A stretch of DNA of 64,000 nt. Origin: Rhizobiaceae bacterium (lineage in GTDB: Bacteria > Pseudomonadota > Alphaproteobacteria > Rhizobiales > Rhizobiaceae). The notes under the pieces are model-generated. The model did no database searches and was not told the DNA's origin. It worked only from the letters and a program-made list of their open reading frames with translations. The first letter of the stretch is position 1. Each line of letters begins with the position of its first letter. Below are positions 27,461 to 36,697 of this stretch, one piece after another. The position numbers and the translations under genes are program-made. The stretch lies in contig JAMLJA010000004.1 in the NCBI GenBank assembly GCA_023953905.1, positions 124,001-188,000 of the forward strand. The letters run 5' to 3'.

Positions 27461-28645
27461 TCAGTCCAGAACCGAAACGATTGCCTTGGCTAGGTCGTCC
27501 AGCCTGTCCTCAGGCAGACCGGCGACATTGATTCGGCTGTCGTCGACCATGTAAACGCCGTGCTCTGCCCGCAGGCGGTGGACTTGTTCCACCGACAGGC
27601 CGAGCCGCGAGAACATCCCGCGATGATGGGCAACGAAGTCGAAGCGATCGGAATTCGACTGGCGGCGCAGTGCTTCAGCGAAGCCCTCGCGAAGCCTGAT
27701 CATGCGTGCCCTTATCTCATCGAGTTCGCTTTCCCAATCGGCCCGCAGGTCCGGGTCGGTAAGGATGATGCGAACGGCCGCGGCACCATGATCCGGTGGC
27801 ATCGAATACATACTACGCGCGATCGACAGCATTTGGCTCAGCGCAACATCCGCGTCAGCAGAGGTGGCGCCTAGCAGCATGGCGGTTCCAACACGGTCGC
27901 GGTAAACCGAGAAGTTCTTTGAACAACTGGACGCGGCCGCCATTTCCGGCACGCGATCTGCAAGCAGGCGCAAGCCCGCCGCATCGGCATCCAGCCCGTC
28001 ACCGAAGCCCTGATAGGCGATGTCGACAAACGGAAACAGGCGATGTTCGGCCAGTAGATCGGCAAGTTCACGCCACTGGCCGATATCGAGATTGGCTCCG
28101 GTCGGATTATGGCAGCACCCATGCAAAAGCACGATGTCCCCGCGCTCTGCACCTTCGAGAGCAGAGAGCATTGCCTCGAACCGCACTTGGCCCGTGGCAG
28201 CATCGAAATAAGGATAGGTCGCGGTCTTCAATCCCGCCGCAGACAGGATCGGTACATGGTTCGCCCATGTCGGGTCCGAAACCCACACCGTGGCGTTGGG
28301 CCGGGAACGGTGCAAAAGTTCGGCGATGAGGCGCAGCGCGCCCGATCCTCCTGGCGCCTGGGCCGCACGCAGGCGAGACGTGTCCGCATCGTCACCGAAG
28401 GTGAGCCGCATCATCGCCGCATTGAAGGCAGGATCGCCGGCCATGCCTAGATAAGCCTTCGTCGTCTGCTCATCATAGAGGCGCTTCTCGGCCACACGCA
28501 CTGCCCGCATCACGGGGGTACGCCCCTCAGGATCCTTGTAGACGCCAACGCCAAGATCGATCTTGCCCGGACGCGGATCGTCGCGGAACATTCCGATCAA
28601 CGCGAGAATCTTGTCTGGCGCGGCGGGCTGGAGGGTTTCGAACAT
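27461..28645 (-). CDS. aspartate/aromatic amino acid aminotransferase (class I, PLP)
   Basis: A 394-aa enzyme of the AspC/TyrB type, transferring amino groups between aromatic or dicarboxylic amino acids and 2-oxoglutarate. The N-terminal signature (IDLGVGVYKDPEGRTPVMRAV) is characteristic. The cofactor-binding region reads CCHNPTGANL, FVDIAYQGFG, and SCSKNFSVYRDRVG, where the lysine of CSKNF is the PLP Schiff base. Length is normal. It is an independent minus-strand gene, convergent with the mutarotase. Confidence 0.88.
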   Translation of the reverse strand: MFETLQPAAPDKILALIGMFRDDPRPGKIDLGVGVYKDPEGRTPVMRAVRVAEKRLYDEQTTKAYLGMAGDPAFNAAMMRLTFGDDADTSRLRAAQAPGGSGALRLIAELLHRSRPNATVWVSDPTWANHVPILSAAGLKTATYPYFDAATGQVRFEAMLSALEGAERGDIVLLHGCCHNPTGANLDIGQWRELADLLAEHRLFPFVDIAYQGFGDGLDADAAGLRLLADRVPEMAAASSCSKNFSVYRDRVGTAMLLGATSADADVALSQMLSIARSMYSMPPDHGAAAVRIILTDPDLRADWESELDEIRARMIRLREGFAEALRRQSNSDRFDFVAHHRGMFSRLGLSVEQVHRLRAEHGVYMVDDSRINVAGLPEDRLDDLAKAIVSVLD

Positions 28646-28724
28646 GATGTCACCTGCTTGATTGCAAGGTTTGATAAAAGCAAACGCAGCGCGTTTCCAG
28701 TGCCACAGCGCGCGGTTGGTCGGA

Positions 28725-29822
28725 TCAGGCGCCCGGTGGACGAAAATGCTTGGACAGTTTCAGGCCCTGAGCCTGATAGTTCGAGCCGAGATCGCTGCCG
28801 TAGAGCGCCCGGGGACGCGCGAGCATGTGCTCATAGACCAGCCGCCCGACGATCTGTCCATGTTCCAATATGAATGGAACCTCGTGGCTGCGCACCTCCA
28901 GCACGGCGCGACTGCCCGTGCCGCCTGCTGCAGAATGACCGAAGCCGGGGTCAAAGAAACCGGCATAGTGCACACGAAACTCGCCGACCAGCGGATCGAA
29001 TGGCGTCATCTCAGCCGCGTGCAGGGGCGGAACATGGACTGCCTCGCGTGAGACCAGAATATAGAACTCGTCCGGATCGAGGATCAGTTCGCCCTGCCCC
29101 CTGCCATAGATAGGCTCCCAGAAGTCGAGCAGATCGTGTGCTGCGCGCTTGTCGACGTCAATCACAGAGGTATGGTGCTTCCCGCGATAGCCGATCAGAT
29201 CATTGTCGCCGCCAAGCAGATCTATCGAGAGTGCAATGCCGCCATTGGTGATGTTGGGCGGATCGACGGCGACCAGCGTCTCGGTGCGATGCAGTTCCGA
29301 AATCTCTGTCTCGGACAGCAGCGCATGCCCCCTGCGGAAGCGGATCTGGGACAGTCGCGAGCCGGTGCGCGCCACGATCGGGAAAGTGCGTGGACTGACC
29401 TCGATATAGAGTGGCCCATGATAGCCGGCCGTAATCTTGTCGAACTCGTGTCCCCGGTCGGTCATCACGCGCGTGAAGATGTCGAGACGACCGGTCGAAC
29501 TTTTGGGATTGGCGGAGGCCGAGATGTCGTCAGGCAACGCAAGGGCTTCGAGCAGAGGAACAATGTAGACGCATCCCGTCTCCAGCACCGCACCCTGGGT
29601 CAGATCTATTTCGTGAAGCTTCAGGCGTTCGAGCTTCTCTGCGACCATGCTGTCCGGTCCGGGCAGAAAACTGGCGCGCACGCGATATGCCTTGTCGCCA
29701 AGTCGCAGGTCGAGACTTGCGGGCTGGATCTGGTCAGAGTCCAGCGCTCGCGCCGATACCAGCGCGCCTTCCGCGAAAAGCGCTGCTATATGTTCGTCCG
29801 GAAGAATGCCTGTCTGCCGCAT
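28725..29822 (-). CDS. dcd: 2'-deoxycytidine 5'-triphosphate deaminase, long form
   Basis: dCTP deaminase that supplies dUTP for thymidylate synthesis. The protein is 365 aa, about twice the length of the E. coli enzyme, and reads as two trimeric-dUTPase-like halves. The first has the NPKSSTGRLDIF motif (about 110-121); the second has the HYAGFFDPGFG motif (about 290-300). This long form is what I know from rhizobial genomes. The start at 29822 (MRQTGILPD) follows TTGGAG and is preferred to 29855. The gene is divergent from metZ, and its promoter must share the 200-base gap with the riboswitch. Confidence 0.85.
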   Translation of the reverse strand: MRQTGILPDEHIAALFAEGALVSARALDSDQIQPASLDLRLGDKAYRVRASFLPGPDSMVAEKLERLKLHEIDLTQGAVLETGCVYIVPLLEALALPDDISASANPKSSTGRLDIFTRVMTDRGHEFDKITAGYHGPLYIEVSPRTFPIVARTGSRLSQIRFRRGHALLSETEISELHRTETLVAVDPPNITNGGIALSIDLLGGDNDLIGYRGKHHTSVIDVDKRAAHDLLDFWEPIYGRGQGELILDPDEFYILVSREAVHVPPLHAAEMTPFDPLVGEFRVHYAGFFDPGFGHSAAGGTGSRAVLEVRSHEVPFILEHGQIVGRLVYEHMLARPRALYGSDLGSNYQAQGLKLSKHFRPPGA

Positions 29823-29863
29823 CCAAAGCTCCAATGTGGCGGGACGTTTAATCATGGCAGCGA

Positions 29864-29891
29864 TTGACGCAAGTCCGATGCGGGTCTAAGG
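29864..29891 (+). promoter_or_regulatory. candidate metZ promoter
   Basis: TTGACG at 29864-29869 and CTAAGG at 29886-29891 with a 16-base spacer, placing transcription start just before the riboswitch. The -10 is a poor match, so this is tentative. Confidence 0.35.
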
Positions 29892-29897
29892 GTCGAT

Positions 29898-29956
29898 TAT
29901 CCCGTGGTGATTTGGCCGGTCGGCTTGCAGCCACGTAAAACAAGTCGCTAAAGGAC
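29898..29956 (+). promoter_or_regulatory. SAM-II riboswitch
   Basis: S-adenosylmethionine-binding pseudoknot RNA. The sequence follows the family consensus closely: cgtggtgatttg, ccgg, ggcttgcagccacg, aaacaag and ctaaagga in order. Stem P1 pairs cgtgg (29903-29907) with ccacg (29931-29935), and the conserved caagt...taaagg tail forms the pseudoknot strand. It precedes metZ, the classic alphaproteobacterial target, so SAM excess should repress methionine synthesis. Confidence 0.92.
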
Positions 29957-29979
29957 CGCAGGCTGATGAGGCCGTTTGG

Positions 29980-30010
29980 ACCGGTTGCGACTTTCGCGGC
30001 CGGTTTTTTT
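29980..30010 (+). terminator. intrinsic terminator in the metZ leader
   Basis: Stem accgg/ccggt with an inner gcga/tcgc helix and a run of seven T at 30004-30010, 16 bases before the metZ ATG. Its place downstream of the SAM-II aptamer makes it a candidate expression platform, giving premature termination when SAM is bound. SAM-II switches are often described as translational, so a terminator here is worth noting. Confidence 0.7.
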
Positions 30011-30025
30011 GTTTTGGATTGAACG

Positions 30026-31210
30026 ATGAGCAACACCGACAGAAAATGGAAACCGCAGACCGTTGCCGTGCATTCCGGCACGACGCGATCCAGTTTTGGC
30101 GAGACCTCAGAGGCTCTCTACCTGACGCAGGGCTATGTCTACGACTCGGCGGAGGCCGCTGAAGCCCGCTTCAAGGGCGAGGCGCCGGGCTTCATCTATT
30201 CACGCTATGCGAACCCCACCGTCGACATGTTCGAAAAGCGGATGTGCGAACTGGAAGGAGCGGAGGACGCGAGAGCCACCTCTTCCGGCATGGCGGCCGT
30301 CTCCGCTGCACTGTTGTGCAGTGTGAAGGCTGGCGATCATGTGGTCGCCGCGCGTGCGCTGTTCGGTTCATGCCGCTGGGTCGTGGAAACCTTGATGCCA
30401 AAATACGGCATCGAAGCGACGCTGGTGGACGGCACGGACATGGCCAACTGGCAGCAGGCAGTCAGGCCCAACACAAAGCTCTTCTTCCTCGAAAGCCCGA
30501 CCAATCCGACGCTGGAAGTGATTGACATCGCCGCGCTGGCCGAGATTGCCAACTCCATCGGCGCACGCATTGTCGTCGACAATGTGTTTTCGACGCCGCT
30601 TTACCAGAAGCCTCTGGAACTTGGTGCCCATGTCGTCGTGTATTCGGCAACCAAACACATTGACGGTCAGGGCCGGTGTCTGGGCGGGATCATCCTGTCA
30701 GACAAGAAATGGATCGACGAAAACCTGCACGACTATTTCCGTCATACAGGACCGAGCCTCTCGCCCTTCAATGCGTGGACTCTGCTTAAGGGGTTGGAGA
30801 CGCTGCCGCTGCGTGTGCGTCAGCAGACCGAAAGCGCAGCGCGGATCGCCGACTTCCTCGCCGAACAGCAGTCAATCGCGCGGGTGATTTATCCGGGACG
30901 TGCTGATCACCCTCAGGCCGACATCATAAAAAAGCAAATGGCCGGAGGGTCTACGCTGGTCTGTCTGGAGGTCGCGGGCGGCAAGGAAGCTGCGTTCCGT
31001 CTGCAGAACGGCCTGAAAATCATCAAGATTTCAAACAATCTCGGCGACGCCAAGAGCCTGATCACGCATCCCGCCACAACCACGCACAAGAATCTCAGCA
31101 ATGAGGCGCGCGCGGAACTGGGAATCGGCGCGGGCATGCTGCGGCTGTCGGTCGGTCTGGAAGACGTGGACGACTTGATCGCGGATCTCGACGCAGCCCT
31201 TGGTTCATAG
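30026..31210 (+). CDS. metZ: O-succinylhomoserine sulfhydrylase
   Basis: PLP enzyme of the Cys/Met metabolism family, 394 aa, converting O-succinylhomoserine and sulfide to homocysteine in methionine synthesis. The N-terminal block ([31 protein letters not shown]) and YSRYANPT motif are typical. The PLP lysine is in [11 protein letters not shown] (about 209-215), where HIDGQGR is characteristic of MetZ rather than MetB/MetC. The SAM-II riboswitch just upstream supports the assignment. The gene is followed by apaG after 50 bases. Confidence 0.92.
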   Translation: MSNTDRKWKPQTVAVHSGTTRSSFGETSEALYLTQGYVYDSAEAAEARFKGEAPGFIYSRYANPTVDMFEKRMCELEGAEDARATSSGMAAVSAALLCSVKAGDHVVAARALFGSCRWVVETLMPKYGIEATLVDGTDMANWQQAVRPNTKLFFLESPTNPTLEVIDIAALAEIANSIGARIVVDNVFSTPLYQKPLELGAHVVVYSATKHIDGQGRCLGGIILSDKKWIDENLHDYFRHTGPSLSPFNAWTLLKGLETLPLRVRQQTESAARIADFLAEQQSIARVIYPGRADHPQADIIKKQMAGGSTLVCLEVAGGKEAAFRLQNGLKIIKISNNLGDAKSLITHPATTTHKNLSNEARAELGIGAGMLRLSVGLEDVDDLIADLDAALGS

Positions 31211-31260
31211 AGCGGACGGCACACGGCGCGAACCCGTGCGTCTGTGACGAGGTGATAAGC

Positions 31261-31653
31261 ATGTATGTGGCAGTGACACGCGAGATCGAAGTGAGCGTTG
31301 AGCCCTTCTATCTCGCGGAACGTTCCGAACCTGACGAAAACCGCTATTTCTGGGCGTATCGCATCACGATCGCGAACGGCTCCACAATGGCGGTCAAGCT
31401 GCTCTCCCGCTATTGGCACATCACGGACGGCGTCGGCCGCGTTGAAGAGGTGCGCGGCGAGGGAGTTGTTGGAGACCAACCCGAACTCTCACCGGGCGAC
31501 AGCTATCAATATACGTCGGGATGTCCGCTCTCAACGCCGTCGGGAATCATGGTCGGGCGCTACACGATGCGCGGAGAGGGCGGCGAAATGTTCGATATTG
31601 ACATTCCCGCCTTCTCTCTTGATACGCCGAACGCGAGGCGCGTCATGAATTGA
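31261..31653 (+). CDS. apaG: ApaG family protein
   Basis: A 130-aa single beta-sandwich (fibronectin type III-like) protein. Family landmarks are [22 protein letters not shown], then [34 protein letters not shown], where the glycine-rich part is the supposed nucleotide-like binding motif. ApaG is linked to cobalt and magnesium tolerance in enterobacteria; its biochemical role is unclear. The ATG at 31261 sits behind GAGGTGAT; a GTG at 31252 is the other in-frame choice. Its last 11 bases overlap the end of hslO on the opposite strand. Confidence 0.9.
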   Translation: MYVAVTREIEVSVEPFYLAERSEPDENRYFWAYRITIANGSTMAVKLLSRYWHITDGVGRVEEVRGEGVVGDQPELSPGDSYQYTSGCPLSTPSGIMVGRYTMRGEGGEMFDIDIPAFSLDTPNARRVMN

Positions 31654-32668
31654 GATCAGGTTCCGTCCCAATGGCAGCATCTGATCGCTCGCCGTCCACG
31701 AATTCGGCTGGATCGAACTCGTAGGACTTCGAACAGAATTCGCACTCCACCCGGATTGCTCCGTCCTCGACGCTTTCGGCAATCTCCTCCGCGGAGAAGC
31801 CCGTCAGGATGCCGCGGATCTTCTCGCGCGAGCAACTGCACTGATCGGCGATCTGAACACCTTCGAACACCCGTACGCCGTGTTCGTGGAAGAGCCTGAA
31901 CAGCAATCGTTCCGCGCCAACCGTCGGATCAATCAATTCGCTCGGGTCGATGGTTTCAAGCAATGCCTGAACCTCCTGCCACGCATCATCGGCGACATCG
32001 TCAATATCACCGGGATCGCCATCCCCGCCCGGCAGATCCGGGACGCGCATCCGCTCAGCCGCATCCGGCAGGAACTGCGCAAGCAGACCCCCCGCGCGCC
32101 AGTTCTCGGTCGTGGAACCGGGTAGACGCTGTTTTGCAACGGCGAGGCGCAGGTCGGTCGGTATCTGTTCCGACTGCCTGAAATAGGTGCGCGCGGCATC
32201 CTCGAACGACGTGTTGTCGAGTTCGACGATGCCCTGATAGCGCTGCGTATGCTCGCCCTGATCGATGGTAAGCGCCAACACTCCCTTGCCGAGCAGATCG
32301 GCAGGAGCGTCGACACCGGACTCAATAGCCGCCTCAAGCCTGTCGGAATCGAAGCGCGCATAGGCGCGCATGGCCTGGGGCGTGGAGAAGTCCGCGACGA
32401 GCATGTCAACGGGACCATCGGTCCGCGTCTGCAGGATAAACTTGCCCTCGAACTTGAGCGACGTGCCAAGCAGGGCCGTCACCACGATTGCCTCGGCAAG
32501 AAGGCGCGCGACGGGAGCCGGATAGTCGTGCCGGCTCAATATGTCGTCGAGCAGCGGACCGACCTGTATGGTGCGTCCACGCATGTCGAGCGCGTCGACT
32601 TCAAAGGGGACGACGTGATCGTCGCCGGCAAAGCCGAACTCTCCTAATTTCCTGGCGGCATCGGCCAT
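31643..32668 (-). CDS. hslO: Hsp33 family redox-regulated chaperone
   Basis: Cytoplasmic holdase activated by oxidative stress, 341 aa. The redox switch is intact: CSC (about residue 264) and CEFC (about 297) form the four-cysteine zinc centre. The N-terminal [23 protein letters not shown] and [15 protein letters not shown] segments are typical. The start at 32668 follows TTTGGAG; the frame continues to 32839 but overlaps argF. The gene lies 106 bases downstream of argF and may be part of the argD-argF transcript, a common rhizobial order. Confidence 0.92.
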   Translation of the reverse strand: MADAARKLGEFGFAGDDHVVPFEVDALDMRGRTIQVGPLLDDILSRHDYPAPVARLLAEAIVVTALLGTSLKFEGKFILQTRTDGPVDMLVADFSTPQAMRAYARFDSDRLEAAIESGVDAPADLLGKGVLALTIDQGEHTQRYQGIVELDNTSFEDAARTYFRQSEQIPTDLRLAVAKQRLPGSTTENWRAGGLLAQFLPDAAERMRVPDLPGGDGDPGDIDDVADDAWQEVQALLETIDPSELIDPTVGAERLLFRLFHEHGVRVFEGVQIADQCSCSREKIRGILTGFSAEEIAESVEDGAIRVECEFCSKSYEFDPAEFVDGERSDAAIGTEPDLNS

Positions 32669-32774
32669 GGCTACGCTCCAAACGTTATCGTCCGGACCAG
32701 CGGGAAAGTGGCCCGGACGAGGAGGATCTGTCAAATCTGTGATGCCCGTCAGATAGGGGCGCGGGTTCGGTCGT

Positions 32775-33686
32775 TCAAGCGCCGAGGCACCAGGCCAACA
32801 CGGCCTTTTGCGCATGAAGACGGTTCTCGGCTTCGTCAAACACCACCGAGTTCGGACCGTCGATGACTTCGTCAGTCACCTCCTCGCCACGATGGGCGGG
32901 CAGACAGTGCATGAACAGCGCGTCGGGCTTGGCACGGGCCATCAGGGCTGAATTGACTTGATACGGAAGGAAGACGTTATGGCCCCTGGCCCGGTGCTCC
33001 TGACCCATTGACACCCAGCAATCCGTGACGACGCAATCCGCACCCTCCACAGCTTCCTCGGCTGTCTCGGAAAAGCGCACCACGCCACCATTCTCGCGCG
33101 CCCAGCGCACATATTTCCCATCTGGCTCGCTGCCCTGAGGATGGGCGACATTGACGTTGAAACTGAAGCGGGCAGAGGCTTCGATCATCGAGTGGAGAAC
33201 GTTATTGCCGTCCCCGGACCACGCAAATGTCTTTCCCTTGACGGGCCCGCGATGCTCCTCGAAGGTCATAATATCCGCCATCAACTGGCAGGGGTGCGTG
33301 TCATCCGTCAGACCGTTGATGACGGGAACGGACGCGTTCTCGGTCAGTTCGATTAGCCGCTCATGCTCGGTCGTGCGGATCATGATCGCATCCACATAGC
33401 GCGACAGAACCTTTGCGGTGTCGGCAATCGTCTCGCTGCGGCCAAGCTGCATCTCGGTGCCTGTCAGCATGATCGTCTCGCCGCCAAGCTGACGCATGGC
33501 CACATCGAACGACACCCTTGTGCGCGTCGATGGCTTGTCGAAGATCATGGCGAGGACCTTGCCGTCGAAAGGCCTTGAACGCTGACCGGCCTTGAGCTTG
33601 GTCTTGCGATCCACGGCATCGTCGAGCATCAGGCGCAGGTCGACCGCCGAAACGGTGGACAGATCGGTAAAGTGGCGAATGCTCAT
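32775..33686 (-). CDS. argF: ornithine carbamoyltransferase
   Basis: Converts ornithine and carbamoyl phosphate to citrulline in arginine synthesis; 303 aa. Carbamoyl-phosphate motif [10 protein letters not shown] (about 51-60), ornithine-side motif DTHPCQL and the catalytic MHCLPAHRG are all present. The start is MSIRHFTDL at 33686, four bases after the argD stop; the longer frame to 33893 lies inside argD. Tightly coupled to argD upstream. Confidence 0.93.
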   Translation of the reverse strand: MSIRHFTDLSTVSAVDLRLMLDDAVDRKTKLKAGQRSRPFDGKVLAMIFDKPSTRTRVSFDVAMRQLGGETIMLTGTEMQLGRSETIADTAKVLSRYVDAIMIRTTEHERLIELTENASVPVINGLTDDTHPCQLMADIMTFEEHRGPVKGKTFAWSGDGNNVLHSMIEASARFSFNVNVAHPQGSEPDGKYVRWARENGGVVRFSETAEEAVEGADCVVTDCWVSMGQEHRARGHNVFLPYQVNSALMARAKPDALFMHCLPAHRGEEVTDEVIDGPNSVVFDEAENRLHAQKAVLAWCLGA

Positions 33687-33690
33687 TATT

Positions 33691-34887
33691 CTATTCCGCT
33701 GCTGCAGCCGACGTCTGCGACAGGCTCGCCGCACTTTCGCGAATGCGTTCCACGCCCTCGCGGATCTCCTCGTCGGAAATGATAAGCGGAGGCAGCAGAC
33801 GCAACACATTGTCGCCCGCTCCCACCGCCAGCACATGGCGATCACGAAGTGCCGCCGACATCTTGGTGTTCGGCACCACGCATTTGAGGCCAAGCATCAG
33901 GCCAACGCCGCGAATTTCGGAGATCACATCCGGAAACTCATCAACTACCGCCGCCAGTCCCTGCTTCAAGAGCAGCGACTTTCGCGTCACCTCGTCAAGA
34001 AATCCATCGGCCAGAATGACGTCGAGCACAGCATTGCCAACGGCCATTGCGAGCGGATTGCCGCCGAAGGTCGTGCCGTGGACACCGGCAGTCATGCCGA
34101 CTGCCGCCGCATCGGTCGCGAGACATGCGCCCATCGGAAAGCCGCCGCCGATACCCTTGGCGATCGCCATCACGTCCGGAGTTACGCCTGACCACTCATG
34201 GGCAAAGAACTTGCCCGTACGGCCAACGCCACATTGTACTTCGTCGAATATCAGCAGCAGCCCATGCTTCTCACAAAGTTCACGCAGGCGCTTGAGCGAC
34301 GCGGCCGGGAATGTGCGCAGACCGCCCTCGCCCTGCACGGGCTCGAGAAGAATGGCGGCAGTTTCCTCGGTGATCGCCTTTTCAGCCGCATCAATGTCGT
34401 CAAACGGGACCTGGTCGAAACCTTCGACCTTGGGCCCGAAGCCTTCCAGATATTTCTGCTGCCCCCCTGCGGCGATCGTCGCCAGGGTCCTGCCATGGAA
34501 AGCACCTTCGAATGTGATGACGCGGAAACGTTCCGGTCTGCCATTCACAAACTGATAGCGCCGCGCAGTCTTGATAGCGCATTCCAGCGCCTCGGCACCG
34601 GAATTGGTGAAAAACACCTTGTCCGCGAATGTCGCGTCGACCAGACGCTCGCCAAGACGCTTCTGCTCGGGAATCTCATAGAGATTGGACACATGCCAAA
34701 GTTTGCCCGCCTGCTCGCTGAGAGCCGAAACAAGGTGCGGATGGCTATGCCCCAGAGAGTTGACGGCAATGCCGCCGGCGAGATCCAGATATCGCTCACC
34801 GCCAGACGTCACCAGCCAGCAACCCTCACCCTTTTCAAAGGCAAGAGGCGCGCGTGCGAAGGTTTCATAAAGCGGCGAACCACTCAT
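33691..34887 (-). CDS. argD: acetylornithine aminotransferase
   Basis: PLP class III aminotransferase, 398 aa, forming N-acetylornithine (and often succinyldiaminopimelate) in arginine and lysine synthesis. Family motifs include the N-terminal [30 protein letters not shown] and the PLP lysine in [14 protein letters not shown] (about 241). The ATG at 34887 follows GGGAGAACGG; the frame open to 34929 lacks conserved residues. It is first in the argD-argF operon and is preceded by a promoter with a terminator-like hairpin in the leader. Confidence 0.93.
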   Translation of the reverse strand: MSGSPLYETFARAPLAFEKGEGCWLVTSGGERYLDLAGGIAVNSLGHSHPHLVSALSEQAGKLWHVSNLYEIPEQKRLGERLVDATFADKVFFTNSGAEALECAIKTARRYQFVNGRPERFRVITFEGAFHGRTLATIAAGGQQKYLEGFGPKVEGFDQVPFDDIDAAEKAITEETAAILLEPVQGEGGLRTFPAASLKRLRELCEKHGLLLIFDEVQCGVGRTGKFFAHEWSGVTPDVMAIAKGIGGGFPMGACLATDAAAVGMTAGVHGTTFGGNPLAMAVGNAVLDVILADGFLDEVTRKSLLLKQGLAAVVDEFPDVISEIRGVGLMLGLKCVVPNTKMSAALRDRHVLAVGAGDNVLRLLPPLIISDEEIREGVERIRESAASLSQTSAAAAE

Positions 34888-34953
34888 TTCCGTTCTCCCA
34901 ACAGTCCCGCCTGAGCCGAACCGAGCCATCGGATCCTGCCGCCGGCGAGAACT

Positions 34954-34979
34954 AAAAAAAGCCGCTGATCCGCGGCTTT
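34954..34979 (-). terminator. terminator-like hairpin in the argD leader
   Basis: On the minus strand, aaagccgc and gcggcttt form an eight-base stem around a six-base loop and continue into seven T. It lies about 70 bases upstream of the argD start and immediately after the likely transcription start, so it could attenuate the arg operon. A terminator for an unseen transcript is the alternative. Confidence 0.6.
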
Positions 34980-34985
34980 GCCGGG

Positions 34986-35014
34986 CATATTGGTGTTTTC
35001 GCCTGTGAAGTCAA
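34986..35014 (-). promoter_or_regulatory. candidate argD promoter
   Basis: On the minus strand, TTGACT (35014-35009), a 17-base spacer and AATATG (34991-34986). Transcription would start around 34979, at the foot of the hairpin. Confidence 0.45.
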
Positions 35015-35096
35015 CGAAAACATGCCTTTGGCGGAATCCCAGGCTTCCTGCCGCAGAGCAAGCCCGTCCGGCAAGTTGGGGAAAACTGCAAAAACC

Positions 35097-35250
35097 GATT
35101 CGTGTTGCCCCCGGGACTCTTGTCACGGAGTCACCGGGTAGATAGATTCCGGGCAACGAAAACAACATTTCGTGCGGCGAACCAGACCAACTGCGTAGAT
35201 GTAGTACCTCCCTTGGGTGCGAACCCGGGCGGCGGACTGGATTCTGATTC
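35097..35250. promoter_or_regulatory. cluster of six GANTC (CcrM) sites upstream of gcrA
   Basis: GANTC occurs at 35097, 35115, 35128, 35145, 35240 and 35246, that is six sites in 154 bases, against about one per 256 expected by chance. CcrM methylates this sequence and GcrA acts at methylated promoters in Caulobacter, so cell-cycle-timed or autogenous control of gcrA is suggested. The rest of the 393-base gap between argD and gcrA holds the argD promoter and hairpin and nothing else I can name. Confidence 0.5.
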
Positions 35251-35280
35251 CGCACGCCATTGGCGAAGGAGCATGTCCGC

Positions 35281-35799
35281 ATGTGGACTGACGAACGCGT
35301 TGAGCAGTTGACGAAACTTTGGGCGGAGGGCCTGAGCGCGAGCCAGATCGCAGCCCAGCTTGGAGGCGTCAGCCGGAATGCGGTCATCGGAAAGGTGCAT
35401 CGCCTGCACCTGTCCAGTCGCGGCAGGACAACGAGTTCCGGCACGCGCAGCAAGAAGACGGCGTCAACAACAGCTGCGCCAAAGTCAGCACCGAAGCCCG
35501 CGGCAACCCCGCGCGTCGTCGCCCAGAACGAGGGCGCGTCAGCTTTGCAGTCGCAGTTCGATGCGGCAGCGCCGGTGGTCCGGCCACAGTCGCGCCCAAC
35601 GTCGAATCTGGTCGTGCCGATTTCGCGCAACCTGCACCTTACGCAGCTGAGCGAGCGGACGTGCAAATGGCCGGATGGCGACCCGCTTTCGGAAGACTTC
35701 AGCTTCTGCGGCAATGACGTGGGCGACAGCGGTCCCTACTGCGCATTCCACGCATCCATCGCGTTTCAGCCGGCAGCCGAGCGTCGGCGCAACCGCTGA
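35281..35799 (+). CDS. gcrA: GcrA cell cycle regulator
   Basis: Transcription cofactor that works with sigma-70 RNA polymerase at methylated GANTC promoters in alphaproteobacteria; 172 aa. The N-terminal helix-turn-helix (MWTDERVEQLTKLWAEGLSA, then IAAQLGGVSRNAVIGKVHRLHL) and the C-terminal block CKWPDGDPLS...FCGNDVGDSGPYCAFH are the two conserved regions; the middle (about 55-120) is a low-complexity Ala/Pro linker. The ATG at 35281 has AAGGAG nine bases upstream and gives the conserved first residues, against a TTG at 35260. Confidence 0.95.
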   Translation: MWTDERVEQLTKLWAEGLSASQIAAQLGGVSRNAVIGKVHRLHLSSRGRTTSSGTRSKKTASTTAAPKSAPKPAATPRVVAQNEGASALQSQFDAAAPVVRPQSRPTSNLVVPISRNLHLTQLSERTCKWPDGDPLSEDFSFCGNDVGDSGPYCAFHASIAFQPAAERRRNR

Positions 35800-35868
35800 C
35801 GCGGCAGCCACGCCGGATATTCCCGGAGCTTCGGCCGTGAATGGCCGCCGAGGCTCAGGGCCGACACA

Positions 35869-36600
35869 TCAACCGATGGTTTCAGTGGTCGGAGCCATCG
35901 TCACGCGATGGCTCTTGTCGTCCTTGGGACGATCGAGCGGCATCTGCTCGCCCGTTGCAACGTAATACACCGTCTCCACGATATTCGTCGCGTGGTCGCC
36001 GATGCGTTCGATGTTCTTGGCGCAGAAAAGCAGGTGCGTGCACGGCGTAATGTTGCGCGGATCCTCCATCATATAAGTCAGGAGTTCGCGAAACAGCGAC
36101 GTGTACATGGCGTCGATCGCGCCATCCCGGTCGCGCACGGAGCCGATATTCTCCACTGATCGGGAGGCATAGACGTCAAGCACGTCCTTGAGCTGCGTCA
36201 GCGCGAGTTCCGCCAGACCGCGAAGGCCGCGAAACAGGCTGACCGGCTGACGCACCTGCGTGGCCGCGACGACCCGCTTGGCAATGCTCTTTCCCAGATC
36301 GCCAACGCGCTCCAGGTCCGAGGCGATGCGAATGGCGCCAATCACCTCGCGCAGATCCGCCGCCACTGGCTGACGCCGGGCGATGATCACGATTGCCTTC
36401 TCGTCGATCTCGCGTTGCGCGGTATCGAGCATGGCATCGTCGCGCATGACCTGCTGAGCCAGTGCCGCATCCGAATTCACCAGCGACGTCACCGCGCGAT
36501 CCACCATCCGCTCGGCCTGTCCGCCCATGGCGGCGATGCGCCACGTCAAATTCTTCAGTTCGTCGTCATAGGCGCGAAATATGTGAGGTCTGTCGCCCAC
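35869..36600 (-). CDS. phoU: phosphate transport system regulatory protein PhoU
   Basis: A 243-aa helical protein with two PhoU repeats (about 15-105 and 120-205), including the metal-ligand-rich IRIASDLERVGDLGKSIAK and CAKNIERIGDHATNIVE motifs. It links the Pst transporter to PhoR and holds the Pho response off under phosphate excess. It lies 97 bases downstream of phoR on the same strand. The pstSCAB genes, which usually stand between the two, and phoB, which usually follows, are absent; gcrA converges from the other side. Confidence 0.93.
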   Translation of the reverse strand: MGDRPHIFRAYDDELKNLTWRIAAMGGQAERMVDRAVTSLVNSDAALAQQVMRDDAMLDTAQREIDEKAIVIIARRQPVAADLREVIGAIRIASDLERVGDLGKSIAKRVVAATQVRQPVSLFRGLRGLAELALTQLKDVLDVYASRSVENIGSVRDRDGAIDAMYTSLFRELLTYMMEDPRNITPCTHLLFCAKNIERIGDHATNIVETVYYVATGEQMPLDRPKDDKSHRVTMAPTTETIG

Positions 36601-36697
36601 GTCAGTTCTCTCCCGGCGCGGATTCGCGCGATCTGCAACATAGGCTATCGACGTGACAGAAAAAAGAAACCTTCCGCAGCGGCATTGGCCGCATCAT

